Below are positions 1 to 6,671 of a stretch of 12,777 nt of DNA, in pieces. The notes beneath the pieces are model-generated. The model made no database searches, had not been told where the DNA came from, and worked only from the letters and a program-made list of their open reading frames with translations. Both the position numbers and the translations under genes were made by a program. This stretch comes from Alphaproteobacteria bacterium UBA1218. GTDB lineage: Bacteria > Pseudomonadota > Alphaproteobacteria > Rs-D84. The DNA is taken from assembly GCA_002309215.1 (NCBI GenBank), contig DBXG01000020.1, positions 3,279 to 16,055 of the forward strand, read 5' to 3'. The number at the start of each line of letters is the position of its first letter. Position 1 is the first letter of the stretch.

Positions 1-47
1 AATACTGAAAAAGCAACTGGTGAAATCGGATCTAAAACAATAGCCAT
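1..47 (-). CDS. lgt: Prolipoprotein diacylglyceryl transferase, N-terminal fragment (partial)
   Basis: A minus-strand reading frame starts with ATG at 47 and runs off the left edge. Its 15 visible codons read MAIVLDPISPVAFSV. The D-P-x-x-x-PVAFS pattern at the extreme N-terminus resembles prolipoprotein diacylglyceryl transferases, the inner-membrane enzymes that transfer diacylglycerol from phosphatidylglycerol to the lipobox cysteine of prelipoproteins. A Shine-Dalgarno-like AAAGGA lies 9 nt before the ATG, which supports a real start. The gene is divergent from the BI-1 gene. Only the first residues are visible, so the assignment rests on a short motif; the presence of a gene is better supported than its name. 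Confidence 0.5.
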   Translation of the reverse strand, partial: MAIVLDPISPVAFSV

Positions 48-199
48 TATACAGCATCCTTTCTTTGATTATTACTGCATATACTTTATTAAATCGTGAA
101 TTTTTTCAACCAAAAAAATGCAAAAGACAAAATGTGCGTTTAGTCTTGAATTATTAAATGCTTTGTATTATATTCACTTTAAGCAAAAAGGAGAAATAC
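48..199. promoter_or_regulatory. Divergent intergenic region with plus-strand promoter
   Basis: This spacer separates the divergent lgt-like and BI-1 genes. For the plus strand, TTGAAT (146-151) and TATATT (169-174) are 17 bp apart, a good sigma-70 match. They would give a leader of about 20 nt containing AAGGAG (188-193) before the ATG at 200. For the minus strand, TTGAAA (complement of 104-109) has only loose -10 candidates downstream, so no minus promoter is called. Promoter calls are by eye. Confidence 0.45.
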
Positions 200-895
200 A
201 TGGTTGCGAAAAAATCTGTTTCTAAAATTGGTGATATAGAATTGTATCTGAAACGCATATTTGGGTTGATGACTGGCGCCGTCGGAATTACTGCTTTGAC
301 TACACTGGTTATGATGATATCTGGTGCATGGGCAGGTCTGATTCATAACGGCGGATTGTCTGCGGCATATTATATTATTGCGTTCGGGGGACTTGGTCTA
401 TCCATTTGGGCCCAGGTGCGCGCGTTTTCTATGAAACCAGCAACCGCGAAAATATTGCTATTTTTATATTCAGTTTTAATGGGCATTGTTATTACGCCTA
501 TGATTTTGGTATCCAGCCCTATTTCAATTTTATTAGCAGTTGTTTTGGCCGCGGTTATGTTCGGCTGTATGACTTTGTTTGGATACAAGACTGTCAAAGA
601 CCTGTCTTTCTTGGGTGTGTTTTTATTTATGGGTATGATTGGTTTAATCTTGGTTGGTGTGGTTTCTTTATTCATACCATTGGGCGCAACATTTAACACT
701 ATCGTATGTCTGATTGGTGTATTAGTGTTTGCTTTGTTTGCTGCATACGATATGCAGACATTGAAAAACGCATACTATCAGATTGGCGATGGCGAACAGA
801 AAAATCAACTGGCTGTATTAGGGGCTTTGCATATGTATATATCGTTCATTGCTTTGTTCGAATACATACTGGGCTTGCTAAACAGCAGAAATTAA
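200..895 (+). CDS. Bax inhibitor-1/YccA family membrane protein
   Basis: A 231-residue, very hydrophobic protein of the TMBIM (Bax inhibitor-1/YccA) family, integral in the inner membrane. About six to seven transmembrane segments fall near residues 19-40, 53-72, 82-103, 107-128, 137-158, 166-182 and 205-226. Family marks are AAYDMQ (181-186), matching the usual [TA]YDTQ, and the C-terminal semi-hydrophobic segment ALHMYISFIALF (209-220). In many bacterial homologues that segment carries an aspartate paired with the YD aspartate as a pH-sensing couple; here the position looks like Ser215, as I recall for the YccA branch. YccA is known to bind and modulate FtsH protease in E. coli; whether this protein does is unknown. 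An upstream in-frame ATG at 158 would overlap the likely promoter, whereas AAGGAG (188-193) decides for 200. The ferredoxin follows 65 bp downstream. Confidence 0.88.
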   Translation: MVAKKSVSKIGDIELYLKRIFGLMTGAVGITALTTLVMMISGAWAGLIHNGGLSAAYYIIAFGGLGLSIWAQVRAFSMKPATAKILLFLYSVLMGIVITPMILVSSPISILLAVVLAAVMFGCMTLFGYKTVKDLSFLGVFLFMGMIGLILVGVVSLFIPLGATFNTIVCLIGVLVFALFAAYDMQTLKNAYYQIGDGEQKNQLAVLGALHMYISFIALFEYILGLLNSRN

Positions 896-913
896 TAAAA
901 ACAAAAGAAACAA

Positions 914-939
914 TCCCACTTCGCCAAGGCTTCGTGGGA
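914..939. repeat. Short palindromic element between BI-1 and ferredoxin genes
   Basis: TCCCAC (914-919) and GTGGGA (934-939) are inverted around an inner GCC-AA-GGC (923-930), giving a compact two-tier hairpin. No T-tract follows, so it is not an obvious intrinsic terminator. The core CTTCGCCAAGGCTTCG is more GC-rich than its surroundings. Its sequence differs from the larger repeat family at 8.4-12.6 kb. It would lie in the mRNA just upstream of the ferredoxin ribosome-binding site. Confidence 0.5.
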
Positions 940-960
940 CAAGAAAAAAAGGAAAACAAA

Positions 961-1140
961 ATGGCATATCAAATTGATAAAAGTAAATGTATTGGTTGTA
1001 AAACTTGTATGGGCGCATGCCCTGCGATGGCGATAAGCATTGATATAGACGGCAAATGCACGATAGATAAAAACAAATGTATGGGCTGTGGCACATGTGC
1101 TGCAATTTGCCCGATGTCTGCGATTAAACCAGATTTATAA
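961..1140 (+). CDS. 2[4Fe-4S] ferredoxin, clostridial type
   Basis: A 59-residue soluble cytoplasmic electron carrier. Two classical cluster motifs are complete: C10-x2-C13-x2-C16-x3-C20-P21 and C40-x2-C43-x2-C46-x3-C50-P51. Each motif provides three ligands to one cluster and its fourth cysteine to the other, so two [4Fe-4S] clusters are expected. One additional cysteine, C33, lies in the loop between the halves. The length is normal for clostridial-type ferredoxins and short for the alphaproteobacterial 7Fe/8Fe types with C-terminal extensions. AAAGGA (948-953) sits 7 nt before the ATG. A longer frame from 706 overlaps the BI-1 gene and runs through the palindrome, so it is rejected. The redox partner cannot be read from the neighbours. 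Confidence 0.93.
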   Translation: MAYQIDKSKCIGCKTCMGACPAMAISIDIDGKCTIDKNKCMGCGTCAAICPMSAIKPDL

Positions 1141-1203
1141 GTTGCAATCGAATAAAAACGGTATAGAATATTGGCGGTAAAAAATCTAAAAGGGTAAGTA
1201 AAA

Positions 1204-2571
1204 ATGCCAGCAAAAACGATAAATGATGTAATTGCGCTTTGTAAAAGACGTGGGTTTATTTTCACAGGTTCTGAGATTTACGGCGGACTTGGTGGCGCAT
1301 ACGACTATGGTCCATACGGTGTTGAAATGATGAAAAACATCAGAAACGCCTGGTGGAACACGATGATTTATTCCAGAAATGATATCGAAGGTCTGGACGC
1401 GTCTGTTATCACTAACCGATTGATGTGGAAGTATTCTGGACACGAAGGCAGTTTTTCAGACCCATTGGTTGAATGCAAAAAATGTGGCGCCCGTATGCGT
1501 CAGGATAAAATGAAAGACCCCACAAAATGCGATAATTGTGGCAGTACTGAAATAACCGAACCACGCGCGTATCAATTGATGATGGGACTGTCTATTGGTG
1601 CAACAAATGATGGTGAGATAAACGCTTATTTGCGCCCAGAAACAGCAACAACAACATATGTAAACTTCAAGAATGTTTTAGATGCGCGACCACATAAACT
1701 GCCATTTGGTATCGCCCAAATTGGTAAATCTTTCCGTAATGAAATTTCGCCACGTGGTTTTGTATTTCGTATGCGCGAATTCGAACAGGCTGAAATGCAA
1801 TACTTTGTTAATCCAAGCGAAGATGAAAAATATTTTGAATATTGGAAAAAGTTGCGCATGGATTGGTGGATAAGTGTTATGGGTATCCCTGCAAATAAAT
1901 TACGTTTTCAACCACACGAAAAGTTGGCACATTATGCCAAGGCTGCTGGTGATATCGAATACGATTTCCCAGATGCTGGTTTTGATGAAGTTGAAGGTAT
2001 TCACAACCGCCAAGACTTTGATTTAGGTTCACATACTAAATCACAAAACGAATTCAAGTTGTCTGCAAAGGTGATGGAAAACAAAGATTCAACAATAAAG
2101 TTGTCTTATTCAGATGCCCAGACTGGCGAAAACTTTGTTCCATATGTTATTGAAACAGCAATGGGAACAAATCGTGCTATGTTGGTTGCTATGTTGGAAG
2201 CGTACGAAGATGAAGATTTAGGAGATGGTAAAACGCGCACAGTATTAAAACTGAAACCTTGGTTATCACCTGTCAAGGCTGCAGTAATTCCATTGGTGCG
2301 CAATGTTCCAGAAATCGTAGATTTATCAAATAAAATCGTTGATGATTTGCGCAAATTAGGTATCGGCAGAATTGAATTAGAAAACTCTGGTAATATTGGT
2401 AAGAATTATCGTCGTCATGACGAAATTGGAACACCTGTGTGCATAACTATTGACCACCAGACTTTGGAAGATGGCACTGTGACACTGCGTCATCGTGATT
2501 CAATGGAACAAGAACGTATAAAGTCTGATGATGTTGTAAAACGGGTCATAGAAATCGTGTGTCAAAAGTAA
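1204..2571 (+). CDS. glyQS: Glycyl-tRNA synthetase, single-chain dimeric (class IIa) type
   Basis: A 455-residue cytoplasmic enzyme that charges tRNA-Gly with glycine using ATP. Visible in order: the N-terminal GSEIYGGLGGAYDYGPYG (22-39) typical of dimeric GlyRS; a zinc-ribbon-like insertion with C91, C94, C109 and C112; RPET (144-147); class II motif 2 around FRNEISPRGFVFRMREF (177-193); motif 3 ending in ETAMGTNRAM (317-326); and a C-terminal anticodon-binding domain from about 352, with IGKNYRRHDEIGTP (398-411). The length is close to that of dimeric bacterial enzymes. This is the eukaryote/archaea-like homodimeric form, not the GlyQ/GlyS heterotetramer common in proteobacteria. AAAAGGG (1188-1194) precedes the ATG. 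A weak promoter (TTGCAA 1142-1147, TAGAAT 1164-1169) may lie in the 63-bp gap after the ferredoxin. No T-box or other riboswitch is apparent there. Confidence 0.96.
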   Translation: MPAKTINDVIALCKRRGFIFTGSEIYGGLGGAYDYGPYGVEMMKNIRNAWWNTMIYSRNDIEGLDASVITNRLMWKYSGHEGSFSDPLVECKKCGARMRQDKMKDPTKCDNCGSTEITEPRAYQLMMGLSIGATNDGEINAYLRPETATTTYVNFKNVLDARPHKLPFGIAQIGKSFRNEISPRGFVFRMREFEQAEMQYFVNPSEDEKYFEYWKKLRMDWWISVMGIPANKLRFQPHEKLAHYAKAAGDIEYDFPDAGFDEVEGIHNRQDFDLGSHTKSQNEFKLSAKVMENKDSTIKLSYSDAQTGENFVPYVIETAMGTNRAMLVAMLEAYEDEDLGDGKTRTVLKLKPWLSPVKAAVIPLVRNVPEIVDLSNKIVDDLRKLGIGRIELENSGNIGKNYRRHDEIGTPVCITIDHQTLEDGTVTLRHRDSMEQERIKSDDVVKRVIEIVCQK

Positions 2572-2583
2572 AAAGGTTAAAAG

Positions 2584-3000
2584 ATGTCAGATATAAATAT
2601 AATATTAACAAATATGCCAAATAGTCTGGATAAACCAACGTCGTTAAAGGTTGGAACAATATCGGAACAAGATGAAAAAGATTTTTTGGCGCGTTTGACT
2701 GAATATACACCAAAAGAAAATGATGAAAATAGTTATACATGTGGTTTTTATGTACATTACGCATCAAATACTATTCGTGTTGCACCATGTAATAAAACCA
2801 AGGAATGGGAACCCAAAAGACAAATAAATAAAGCTAACGAATTGGTTATAGAAATGATTCCATTATCTAGATTCAAATGTGGTGTGTTTTCCAATTATGA
2901 TTGCCCAAATTGTCTACGCAGGGGCAATTGTGCATCACCTTTTATAAAAAAATATATTGGAAGTTTTTTATTTCCGAACAAATATCCAAAACAGAAATAA
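2584..3000 (+). CDS. Small cysteine-containing protein of unknown function
   Basis: A 138-residue soluble protein that I do not recognise. It has no signal peptide or membrane segment. Six cysteines occur: C53, C69, C99, C107, C110 and C116. The last four, within FKCG...YDCPNCLRRGNC (97-116), form a compact C-x7-C-x2-C-x5-C cluster that could bind zinc or an iron-sulfur centre; this is inference from spacing only. It starts 12 bp after the GlyRS stop, with AAAAGG (2571-2576) directly after that stop, so it is almost certainly co-transcribed with glyQS. A perfect terminator hairpin follows. A role linked to translation is suggested only by the operon. Confidence 0.75.
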   Translation: MSDINIILTNMPNSLDKPTSLKVGTISEQDEKDFLARLTEYTPKENDENSYTCGFYVHYASNTIRVAPCNKTKEWEPKRQINKANELVIEMIPLSRFKCGVFSNYDCPNCLRRGNCASPFIKKYIGSFLFPNKYPKQK

Positions 3001-3016
3001 AAAAATTAAACAAAAT

Positions 3017-3040
3017 AAAAACTGCAGAAATGCAGTTTTT
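3017..3040. terminator. Bidirectional intrinsic terminator
   Basis: Perfect 10-bp arms AAAAACTGCA (3017-3026) and TGCAGTTTTT (3031-3040) enclose a GAAA tetraloop. The arms contain the A/T tracts, so the hairpin serves both the glyQS operon (plus) and the convergent two-gene operon (minus), whose last stop codon at 3039-3041 overlaps it. Confidence 0.9.
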
Positions 3041-3581
3041 ATTTTCTTGTCCGTTCGCGCTCTTGTTCACGCTCTTGCTCACGACTGTGTAATTTCAACA
3101 AATCATTTGTATTGCTTTTGTTTTTTTGCGCCACATGTTTTGCGCCATATTGATAATTCCCCGAAGACACAAGGCTTTTTATAATATCAATTCCTGTTTG
3201 GATTTTTTGTTTTGCAGATTCTTCTATTTTTGGGTGTTCAGATTTTGGATAATGCATATATTCATTAGCATGAATACTGGATTGCAACGTTTGCTTTATT
3301 TGTTTTTTTCTGAATTGGAAAACCGCGGGGCGCAAATAGTCCACAATATAACTTTGTTCTTGAATACTGAACACAAAATCACGTAATTTATCCAGCGCGA
3401 TTTTCCATGCATCAATTAGTTGTATATTTTTCATCCACTCCATCACAGATAAGCCAGAAAATATTTCATCAAAGGCAAATTCTATTTGTGCCTTGTCGGA
3501 TTCAGTCACAATATTTTGTGCACGATTGTCCAGGTTTTCGCCAGATACTTTCTCAAAGATTTGTTCTAATTCGAAATCCAT
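3039..3581 (-). CDS. Hypothetical protein with Arg/Glu-rich tail
   Basis: A 180-residue, mostly helical-looking cytoplasmic protein with no signal peptide or membrane segment; I do not recognise its family. The last 15 residues (REQEREQERERTRK) are a short charged repeat, encoded by an imperfect 12-bp tandem repeat near 3050-3085 that could vary in length. It is the second gene of a two-gene operon. Its ATG lies 3 bp after the stop of the upstream gene, and its AAGGAAAA ribosome-binding site overlaps the last codons of that gene, pointing to translational coupling. Transcription ends at the bidirectional hairpin overlapping its stop. Confidence 0.72.
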   Translation of the reverse strand: MDFELEQIFEKVSGENLDNRAQNIVTESDKAQIEFAFDEIFSGLSVMEWMKNIQLIDAWKIALDKLRDFVFSIQEQSYIVDYLRPAVFQFRKKQIKQTLQSSIHANEYMHYPKSEHPKIEESAKQKIQTGIDIIKSLVSSGNYQYGAKHVAQKNKSNTNDLLKLHSREQEREQERERTRK

Positions 3582-3584
3582 ATA

Positions 3585-4073
3585 CTATTTTCCTTGGTTA
3601 TGTGAATTAAACATTTGGACAAACATTTGCATCAAACGTTGATTGTTTGCGTTAAATTCAGCCTTGTTATCATTTTGTTTTGATTGATATTTATTATAAA
3701 ATTCGTTGAACTGTCTAAGTGTTGACTTAAATTCCATATCTGCACCATCTGCCCAACGTTTACCAACAAGTTCATTACCATAACAACGTTTTATGAATAC
3801 ATCGTTTGAATGTTCGTTTTTCATTATATTTTCAGAAATAATTTTGCGATATTCTGAATTTAATTTTTTCAAGTGTTCGTTCATTGGATTGTCGCGCTTT
3901 GTCTTTATTTGAACAAAAGTATCCATCTGCTCCAGCGCTTTTTGCTCTGCATGACCACGCGTCCCACCACGATAATATATTGCAGAAGCCAAATAAACCC
4001 ACATTCTTTTGTAATTGCGTTCAAGTTCTTTCAAGTCTTGTTCGGTTATATTAGAATTTGCCTTGTTTTCCAT
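3585..4073 (-). CDS. Hypothetical protein, first gene of a two-gene operon
   Basis: A 162-residue soluble protein of unknown family. It looks helical, with many Asn, Lys and Gln residues, a central YYRGGTRGHAEQK stretch (33-45), and a C-terminal half dominated by N/Q (FNEFYNKYQSKQNDN region). It has no signal peptide or membrane segment. AAAGGGG lies 6 nt before the ATG, and a near-consensus promoter is found at 4117-4146. The translationally coupled downstream partner (3039-3581) suggests the two products act together. Toxin-antitoxin was considered because of the layout, but both proteins are long for that and no known toxin motif is visible. Confidence 0.75.
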   Translation of the reverse strand: MENKANSNITEQDLKELERNYKRMWVYLASAIYYRGGTRGHAEQKALEQMDTFVQIKTKRDNPMNEHLKKLNSEYRKIISENIMKNEHSNDVFIKRCYGNELVGKRWADGADMEFKSTLRQFNEFYNKYQSKQNDNKAEFNANNQRLMQMFVQMFNSHNQGK

Positions 4074-4116
4074 GGTATGCCCCTTTGGTTACTCACCTCT
4101 GCACCCCACCTGTGTT

Positions 4117-4146
4117 ATTATATAGATGTTCGCTGACATATTTCAA
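4117..4146 (-). promoter_or_regulatory. Sigma-70-like promoter of the two-gene operon
   Basis: On the minus strand TTGAAA (complement of 4141-4146) and a perfect TATAAT (complement of 4117-4122) are 18 bp apart. Transcription would begin near 4110, giving a leader of about 35 nt with the AAAGGGG ribosome-binding site before the ATG at 4073. This is one of the best promoter matches in the window. Confidence 0.65.
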
Positions 4147-4227
4147 GATACTTGTCAAGATAATTTATTTTTTGACTTATTTCTTATTCTATATAACAAT
4201 GTGACTGTTATACCACAAAGCATACTA

Positions 4228-4256
4228 TTGCCAATAATGGGTGGTATGGGTATAGC
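4228..4256 (+). promoter_or_regulatory. Possible promoter of the first beta-barrel gene, with direct repeat
   Basis: TTGCCA (4228-4233) and TATAGC (4251-4256) are 17 bp apart and would start a leader of about 50 nt. The -35-like box belongs to a 14-bp direct repeat, TTGCCAA-N-AATGGG, at 4228-4241 and 4264-4277 with one mismatch. Another candidate, TTGACT (4172-4177) with TATAAC (4192-4197), has only 14 bp spacing and is less likely. Confidence 0.25.
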
Positions 4257-4311
4257 GCCAATCTTGCCAAGAATGGGGGTTGGTTATTTCATCAAACAAA
4301 AGGAGTATTCG

Positions 4312-5325
4312 ATGAAAAAAACTTTGAAAGGTTTGATTGCTGTCACAGCATCTGTTATATCAACTGGTGCGATGGCGTCAAATATGGAAAATCCTCTTTA
4401 CATGCCTATGGAAGGGGAATTTTATACAAAAACAGGTGCAGCGATTATGTATAAAAAGACAGATCATACTGCTGCATTAGTTGCTAAAAACGCAGACGGA
4501 AAAGATGAGTTTCCAGTATGGCGTTTCACAGAAGATTTGGGTTATGGTATCACAGATCGTCTGGACATTCATGGTCGTTTTGGTTATACCAAAGACGGTG
4601 ATATCGACCGCAAAGGCATGCATCGTGGCCGCTTAGGCTTGGCATTCCGTGCATTGACAGAAGATGACCCATTTGTTTTGGATTTGTATGCTGATGCATA
4701 TTTATCCGGCGCTATGCCAATGAAGGGAACGGTTAAACCATATGGTTCAAGTTTTGGTTTTGATTATGCAAATTATTCCAATGGTCGTTGGGGTGTGATT
4801 ACTGGAACAAAATTCGGCAAAAGATGGGCAGACTTCACATTGGCTGGTCATGTCGAATATTTGCAAACCTTTGGGAACCATAATAACAAAATTAAAATTG
4901 AACATCCTACCTTAAAACTGTTTGGTTTTCCTGACGAAATCAGTGTTGATTTGAAATCTACAAGTGAATGGACCGCAGGTATCGATGCTTTCTATCAAAT
5001 CGATATGGATTGGTCGTGTGGTTTCGGATTTGAATTCGTTGAGCATGCTGATAATGGTATAAAAAGTATTCATACACAGTTGCCGAACAAGACGGTTGGT
5101 CCTATGACAACAGCTGATGTGGTTAAAACATTATTAGCAGAAACCAAAGACATGAACGATGGTTGGGATGAATATATATTGAAGGCGAATTTGGCTTATC
5201 AGATGTCAGATGCAATTCAATGGACTTTGTTCGGCGAATACACATTTGATGATTCTCATGCTCAATCACAAAATGGAACAGATGCTAAAATTGAATTGGG
5301 TGTTCGTTTGAACGCAAGATTCTAA
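4312..5325 (+). CDS. Outer-membrane beta-barrel protein
   Basis: A 337-residue exported protein. The signal peptide has a K-rich start (MKKTLKGL), a hydrophobic core and a probable cleavage after AMA at residue 22. The rest consists of alternating amphipathic stretches rich in Gly and aromatic residues (for example LGYGITDRLDIHGRFGY and WTLFGEYTFDD), and the chain ends ELGVRLNARF. The C-terminal phenylalanine preceded by alternating hydrophobics is the usual recognition signal for the BAM complex. It is probably a 12-or-so-stranded barrel, but substrate and family are not evident. AAAAGGAG (4297-4304) sets the start at 4312; an in-frame extension back to 4126 would bury the signal peptide and is rejected. 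It appears monocistronic, with a terminator 34 bp after the stop. Confidence 0.85.
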   Translation: MKKTLKGLIAVTASVISTGAMASNMENPLYMPMEGEFYTKTGAAIMYKKTDHTAALVAKNADGKDEFPVWRFTEDLGYGITDRLDIHGRFGYTKDGDIDRKGMHRGRLGLAFRALTEDDPFVLDLYADAYLSGAMPMKGTVKPYGSSFGFDYANYSNGRWGVITGTKFGKRWADFTLAGHVEYLQTFGNHNNKIKIEHPTLKLFGFPDEISVDLKSTSEWTAGIDAFYQIDMDWSCGFGFEFVEHADNGIKSIHTQLPNKTVGPMTTADVVKTLLAETKDMNDGWDEYILKANLAYQMSDAIQWTLFGEYTFDDSHAQSQNGTDAKIELGVRLNARF

Positions 5326-5358
5326 AAAGATCTGAAAAATAAACTTATATTGGACAAT

Positions 5359-5390
5359 TTGCGCACCGTTTTGGTGCGCAATTTTATTTT
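5359..5390 (+). terminator. Intrinsic terminator of the beta-barrel gene
   Basis: TTGCGCACC (5359-5367) pairs perfectly with GGTGCGCAA (5373-5381) across a GTTTT loop, followed by TTTTATTTTATT. It is a strong rho-independent terminator. Confidence 0.92.
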
Positions 5391-5393
5391 ATT

Positions 5394-5444
5394 GTAAAAA
5401 ATATGTTTTTTACGCTTTTTTTAGGGGTCGTTTTATGATATAAT
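5394..5444 (+). promoter_or_regulatory. Extended -10 promoter preceded by an A/T inverted repeat
   Basis: TGATATAAT (5436-5444) is a perfect extended -10 element (TGn-TATAAT). The region 17 bp upstream has only T-rich sequence, so a -35 box is weak or absent. Transcription would begin near 5451, 20 nt before the ATG. Just upstream, GTAAAAAA (5394-5401) and TTTTTTAC (5406-5413) form a perfect 8-bp inverted repeat around TATG. Its position just upstream of the promoter would suit an activator site or DNA bending; that is inference. Confidence 0.55.
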
Positions 5445-5470
5445 GTCAAACAAAGGGAATATGGAGAAAG

Positions 5471-6634
5471 ATGAAAAAGGCCAAGTTTCTTGGGGTTTTA
5501 GCGGGAATATTATCATCAATGCCGTTGGTGGCTGATGCTGCTTATCCTGTGTATAATCCAACACAAATGGCACGCCAAGGGTATGTAATAAATCCACAAT
5601 ATGCAACACAACAATATGCTGTTCAACCTAATTTACAGGTTATGACATCACAACGCACGAATGTTATGCCAAATCAGTTGGCTGCTGCGTCTGCGGTAAA
5701 CGGTCGTCCAATGTTAAATAACGTTGCTGTTCAGCCAAACCGTATTACTGGCGCTTTGCCACGCGTTGGTTCTTCGGCAACAAACGCAGGTCGTCAATAT
5801 TATCAATCTTCGGATTATGACAGATTGGCAGACAGTGGTTTATACGTCGGCTTATCTGCGGGATATAGCACAATGGTTCGTGGTTCTATGTCTGCTGATT
5901 ATGCTGGTGCAAAAGATGCGTTTTTGGCACCTGGTTCATTCCGCGAATCAGATATCCAACATGATACTGTGATACCATTGCAAATTTCTGTTGGTGCCGC
6001 GATAAACAGTGATGTTCGTGTTGATTTCTCGTTCTTGCGCTATTCGGGTTCGTCGTATGCTGATAATGTTCAGACATCGACTGGCGATGGGTTCACAGAT
6101 GCAACTGTCAGCGGTGGTGCGATTACATCAAACGCAACAATGTTGAACGTGTATTATAATATTGATTCTGTGACAGGATATATGGCTGGTGGGTCTTTGC
6201 GTCCATATATTGGTGCAGGTGTTGGATTGTCTCTGAACACAATTGGCGATTATGTTGTATTTGATAATCATTTTTATGATGAAACCGGTGGTGCTGGTCC
6301 TGGCAGTATTGAGCCCGGCTTTTTAACTGCGGTATCTGATATTTATGCTTATCATAACGGCGGAACGATGGAACAACTAGCATTCAGTTTAGAGGCTGGT
6401 GTGACAACAGATATGAACGATGGATTGAAAATCGATTTCTTTGTTCGTTATGCTAATTTGGGAAAGGTTAAAACATCTGGTTCTGTGGTTGTATCCCAGA
6501 CAGAATGGCTGAGTGACGGTGCGGGCGACGAATACGAAGCGCCATATGACAGTGTTATGCATTACACAAACTGGACAGAAAGTGGCAGATTATCAAACCT
6601 GGATGTTGGTGTCAGATTAAGACTGGAATTCTAG
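5471..6634 (+). CDS. Outer-membrane beta-barrel protein with Q/N-rich N-terminal region
   Basis: A 387-residue exported protein. A signal peptide (MKKAKFLGVLAGILSSMPLV) with probable cleavage after ADA at residue 23 is followed by about 95 residues of low-complexity Q/N/A/P-rich sequence that looks disordered. The barrel seems to start near 120 with SGLYVGLSAGYSTM. It contains strand-like segments (VDFSFLRYSG, RPYIGAGVGLSLN, KIDFFVRYANLG) and ends DVGVRLRLEF, a typical BAM-recognised C-terminus. The pattern resembles OmpA/Omp_b-brl-type small barrels of alphaproteobacteria; no ligand can be inferred. GGAG (5463-5466) precedes the ATG, with an extended -10 promoter just upstream. The next gene starts 37 bp downstream with no terminator, so they probably form an operon. 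Confidence 0.85.
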   Translation: MKKAKFLGVLAGILSSMPLVADAAYPVYNPTQMARQGYVINPQYATQQYAVQPNLQVMTSQRTNVMPNQLAAASAVNGRPMLNNVAVQPNRITGALPRVGSSATNAGRQYYQSSDYDRLADSGLYVGLSAGYSTMVRGSMSADYAGAKDAFLAPGSFRESDIQHDTVIPLQISVGAAINSDVRVDFSFLRYSGSSYADNVQTSTGDGFTDATVSGGAITSNATMLNVYYNIDSVTGYMAGGSLRPYIGAGVGLSLNTIGDYVVFDNHFYDETGGAGPGSIEPGFLTAVSDIYAYHNGGTMEQLAFSLEAGVTTDMNDGLKIDFFVRYANLGKVKTSGSVVVSQTEWLSDGAGDEYEAPYDSVMHYTNWTESGRLSNLDVGVRLRLEF

Positions 6635-6671
6635 GACTCTGGGCGCACATCTCGTTCAAAAGGGATAAATT

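Noticed and set aside
706..960. N-terminal extension of the ferredoxin overlapping the BI-1 gene
   Set aside because: The extra sequence is out of frame within BI-1 and crosses the palindrome. AAAGGA before 961 and the normal ferredoxin length decide the start.
1141..1203. T-box or glycine riboswitch upstream of the synthetase
   Set aside because: The gap is only 63 bp and shows no extended stem or antiterminator structure.
3585..4073. HEPN-type RNase toxin, from R-x5-H in RGGTRGH
   Set aside because: The motif lies in a glycine-rich stretch unlike a HEPN helix, and the partner protein does not resemble a known antitoxin.
4126..4311. N-terminal extension of the first barrel protein to 4126
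   Set aside because: It would place about 62 residues before a clear signal peptide. AAAAGGAG directly precedes the ATG at 4312.
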